From JAWVZS01 sp964507825 (lineage in GTDB: Archaea > Thermoproteota > Nitrososphaeria > Nitrososphaerales > Nitrosopumilaceae): a stretch of 24,722 nucleotides of DNA. Below the pieces are notes generated by a model. The model searched no databases. It had not been told where the DNA came from and saw only the letters and a program-made list of their open reading frames with translations. The DNA is taken from assembly GCA_964507825.1 (NCBI GenBank), contig CAZDQM010000011.1, positions 1 through 24,722 of the forward strand, in the 5' to 3' direction. Every line of letters starts with the position of its first letter. Position 1 is the first letter of the stretch. This document shows positions 22,862 to 24,722 of this stretch, piece after piece. Both the position numbers and the translations under genes were made by a program.

Positions 22862-23250
22862 TTGGACTTTGTGTTACTGGGCCGGACCTCGCATGGAATG
22901 AAAACGCTTTTTCATCTTGTTCTAGATAGTTCGGAATGAATTTGAGTATGATGTACCGGTTGGGCAGGATGGGGTCCACGTATAGCGCATGGCCGCCTGG
23001 ATAACGCGGGAGACAAATCTCAAGGAGTATAGATAATCAGAGCGTACCGCAGACTCTGGACTAGATGAATTTGACTGGCTGTGGGAGACCGATATTGCAT
23101 GCGTCTGGCGCAAAGTAGTGGGGTGGATATTATTGCTTTAACGTGACAGATTATACAAGATAGATTGTGTACAAGTATAGTGGATGGTATTATCTCGTAT
23201 AATGGCGCGATACCGCATGGATTGCGGCGCATGCTAGATATATGATATTT
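22862..23250. other. Gene-poor stretch (389 bp) after the his operon
   Basis: No intact gene or RNA is recognisable. In one plus frame, about 22932-23137, the translation is protein-like and acidic (NEFEYDVPVGQDGVHV, then after stops SGLDEFDWLWETD). It is interrupted by TAG at 22983-22985 and TAA at 23034-23036. It may be a decayed gene. No hisE remnant is visible. Confidence 0.4.
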
Positions 23251-23814
23251 TTAACAGACGGCCTTGAACCTGTCCTCTTCTCCTGGAACATACATCGAAT
23301 CGGAGACTGTGAACTTTATGTTTGGATAATTCGTCCCCCTGAATGTCAACACCCATTCACCTGCTATGTCATCTATGGAACAGATTCCTTCCGCCTTGTT
23401 TACGTCAGGTGTAAAGTACGTGTTGGCAGACGGTTTTTGCCCGTCAAATAGAAACGCTACATACACGGAATAATGCGTATCGTTTAGGGGCCTGAGGAAT
23501 ACGGCCTGTCCCCTTTCATGCGGTTCTATATTATTTATCCTGAAAAATATCTTCTCCCCTAGCGCATACTCGCTCCTGTCAATTTGAAACGGTCCGGATG
23601 TGAGCCATTCCCTTGGCCTGCTTGCATCGTAACCGGTCTTTGGTTCCGTATGCTGTTTTGTGGTATTGGACGTCTCATTCATACTTGGTCCAATGTCTGG
23701 ATTCTGGTTCTTTGGATCCGTTGTCTGCTCTCCGTCAGATATAATCGCGACGATCCCGATGACGACAACTAGTGTGATTATTCCGCCGATGATAGCAAAA
23801 TTCCTACTATTCAC
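23251..23814 (-). CDS. Membrane-anchored extracellular protein, unknown function
   Basis: The 187-aa protein begins with a single hydrophobic helix (about residues 7-26) that is a signal anchor. A Thr/Asn/Pro-rich linker (27-65) with Asn-x-Ser/Thr sequons (NET, NTT) follows. The external beta-rich domain (about 70-187) contains TSGPFQIDRSEYALGEKIFF, resembling the beta-sandwich domains common in thaumarchaeal surface proteins. A further NDT sequon lies in the domain. ATG 23814 is about 27 bp downstream of a CTTTTAGA box (minus strand, near 23841). I do not recognise a named family. The gene lies between the his operon and a dead transposase. Confidence 0.75.
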   Translation of the reverse strand: MNSRNFAIIGGIITLVVVIGIVAIISDGEQTTDPKNQNPDIGPSMNETSNTTKQHTEPKTGYDASRPREWLTSGPFQIDRSEYALGEKIFFRINNIEPHERGQAVFLRPLNDTHYSVYVAFLFDGQKPSANTYFTPDVNKAEGICSIDDIAGEWVLTFRGTNYPNIKFTVSDSMYVPGEEDRFKAVC

Positions 23815-23938
23815 CTTCCAACCGCGGTTTTTTTCATCTAAAAGTCTTTGGCAAAATGATACTGTGTTTCCTAATTCGCCATCTATGTGCTACCAAGTAC
23901 CCATCAGACGGCGACATGGATGTCATGTCGTCATGATG

Positions 23939-24722
23939 TCACGTCTTCCGCGCGATCGAATTGTCCCTCCACTTGTTGTATAGAATCATCTTGAGTTTTA
24001 CCTCCTGCTCGATGTTTTTCCACTTGAGGGCCATTAGGTGCTCTCCAAACAGGCGCTTGAACGCCGAAAATACACTCTCCACAAGCTAGCGTGTGCTGTA
24101 GCCTATACGGGCATTCCAATACACCTGATTCTCCCTCTTCTCCTCCCTGCTCATAAGATTTAGGTGCGTCGCCTCGGGGCTTCCGCCCATCTGGTTCATT
24201 ACGGATACACCCCACGCGTCCCCGGACCCCTTGCCACGCGCCGTCACATTGATCGTGTGCATTATACCAGGGACCATCCCAACCCGCGCGCATGCGGCAA
24301 TGTTCTTCCTCGAGCTGTACGCGCGTCGCCAAACAATATGTCGGGCGCGGTCCGGTTCCGGGGGGCGCCCACTGAGAACGACGCGAGTGGGGATACGCAG
24401 GACGCAAGAAGGTTTTCATATTTCATATCATCATCCAAATGGGACGCGATGGGGGGGCTCATTGTGTAGCGCGTCGTCCGCATCCACGACCTGTCCGAGT
24501 AGCGACTCGAACATAGTCGAGTCCCCTACGTGGTCGTTTGTGACCTCCAGCGCTAGTATCTTCAGGGTCTCCGTGTCGACTAACGTGCATCTTTACAAAG
24601 CCTCGTTTCTTCTTCCACTTGGCCCTAATCCACTCTCCCCTGTTGTGTTGCTAGAGTCCGCTTGCGTCGAGCGCTAGCACACGCGACCTCTCTCTGTCTA
24701 ACACCGTCACCAACCCATTCGG
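23939..24722 (-). pseudogene. Degenerate DDE transposase (IS5/IS4-like), N-terminus beyond window
   Basis: Read on the minus strand, transposase blocks appear in order. LALDASGL, holding the first catalytic Asp, is followed by KKKRGFVKMHV, VDTETLKILALEVTNDHVGD, YSSRKNIAAC, and VPGIMHTINVTARGKGSG. Last come YWNARIGYSTR and LVESVFSAFKRLFGEHL with the catalytic Glu, ending at TGA 23939-23941. The gene is dead: TAG at 24651-24653, a frameshift near 24578-24584, tandem TGA at 24428-24433, disrupted frame around 24330, and TAG at 24086-24088 where a Trp is expected. No clear terminal inverted repeat was found. The element marks past insertion beside the his operon. Confidence 0.82.

Noticed and set aside
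1..24722. CRISPR array, phage genes, toxin-antitoxin or other defence system
   Set aside because: No spaced short repeats, no cas, phage or toxin-like proteins were recognised in any reading frame examined.

Overview
The window comes from an archaeon, most likely an ammonia-oxidizing-type Nitrososphaerota (Thaumarchaeota). Supporting signs are ribosomal protein S25e, archaeal-type ThrRS with a D-aminoacyl-tRNA-deacylase-like editing domain, deoxyhypusine synthase, Dph2, TiaS, a Csl4 exosome subunit, and an initiator tRNA with an A1:U72 pair. A TATA-like box lies about 24-29 bp upstream of many start codons, with no Shine-Dalgarno sequence, which indicates largely leaderless transcripts. Base composition looks fairly balanced, more GC-rich than typical Nitrosopumilus. 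Species cannot be named from the sequence alone.

Layout. 1-67: tail of an unknown gene. 68-953: S25e flanked by two intergenic regions, each with a long inverted repeat. 954-2664: small zinc protein, deoxyhypusine synthase, small conserved-looking protein. 2696-6273: thrS-agmatinase, a 55-aa multi-zinc protein, and a CDP-alcohol phosphatidyltransferase. 6451-8402: guaB and a two-helix membrane protein. 8399-9757 (minus): csl4-pheA. 9998-11670: a medium-chain reductase overlapping a TPR gene. 11667-12659 (minus): dph2. 12738-14051: tiaS, convergent with an initiator tRNA-Met whose D-loop carries about 16 extra nt, probably an intron. 14385-15479: an exported PQQ-type sugar dehydrogenase homologue. 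15568-22861: a nine-gene histidine operon, hisG-D-C-HAD-B-H-A-F-I. 22862-24722: a gene-poor end with possible decayed coding sequence, one membrane-anchored secreted protein and a dead DDE transposase.

How the genes work together. Much of the window serves translation and its modifications: S25e, ThrRS, initiator tRNA, TiaS (agmatine on tRNA-Ile C34), deoxyhypusine synthase (spermidine onto IF5A), Dph2 (diphthamide on EF2) and Csl4. Agmatine and polyamines link agmatinase, TiaS and deoxyhypusine synthase. The his operon covers nearly the whole pathway. The HAD gene in it is a natural candidate for histidinol-phosphate phosphatase, while hisE (PR-ATP pyrophosphohydrolase) is absent here. Gene packing is tight, with several convergent pairs sharing or nearly sharing stop codons. 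The strongest unexplained signals are the interrupted initiator tRNA, the two long inverted repeats around S25e, and the altered active site of the PQQ-type dehydrogenase. I see no CRISPR array, phage module or clear defence system.
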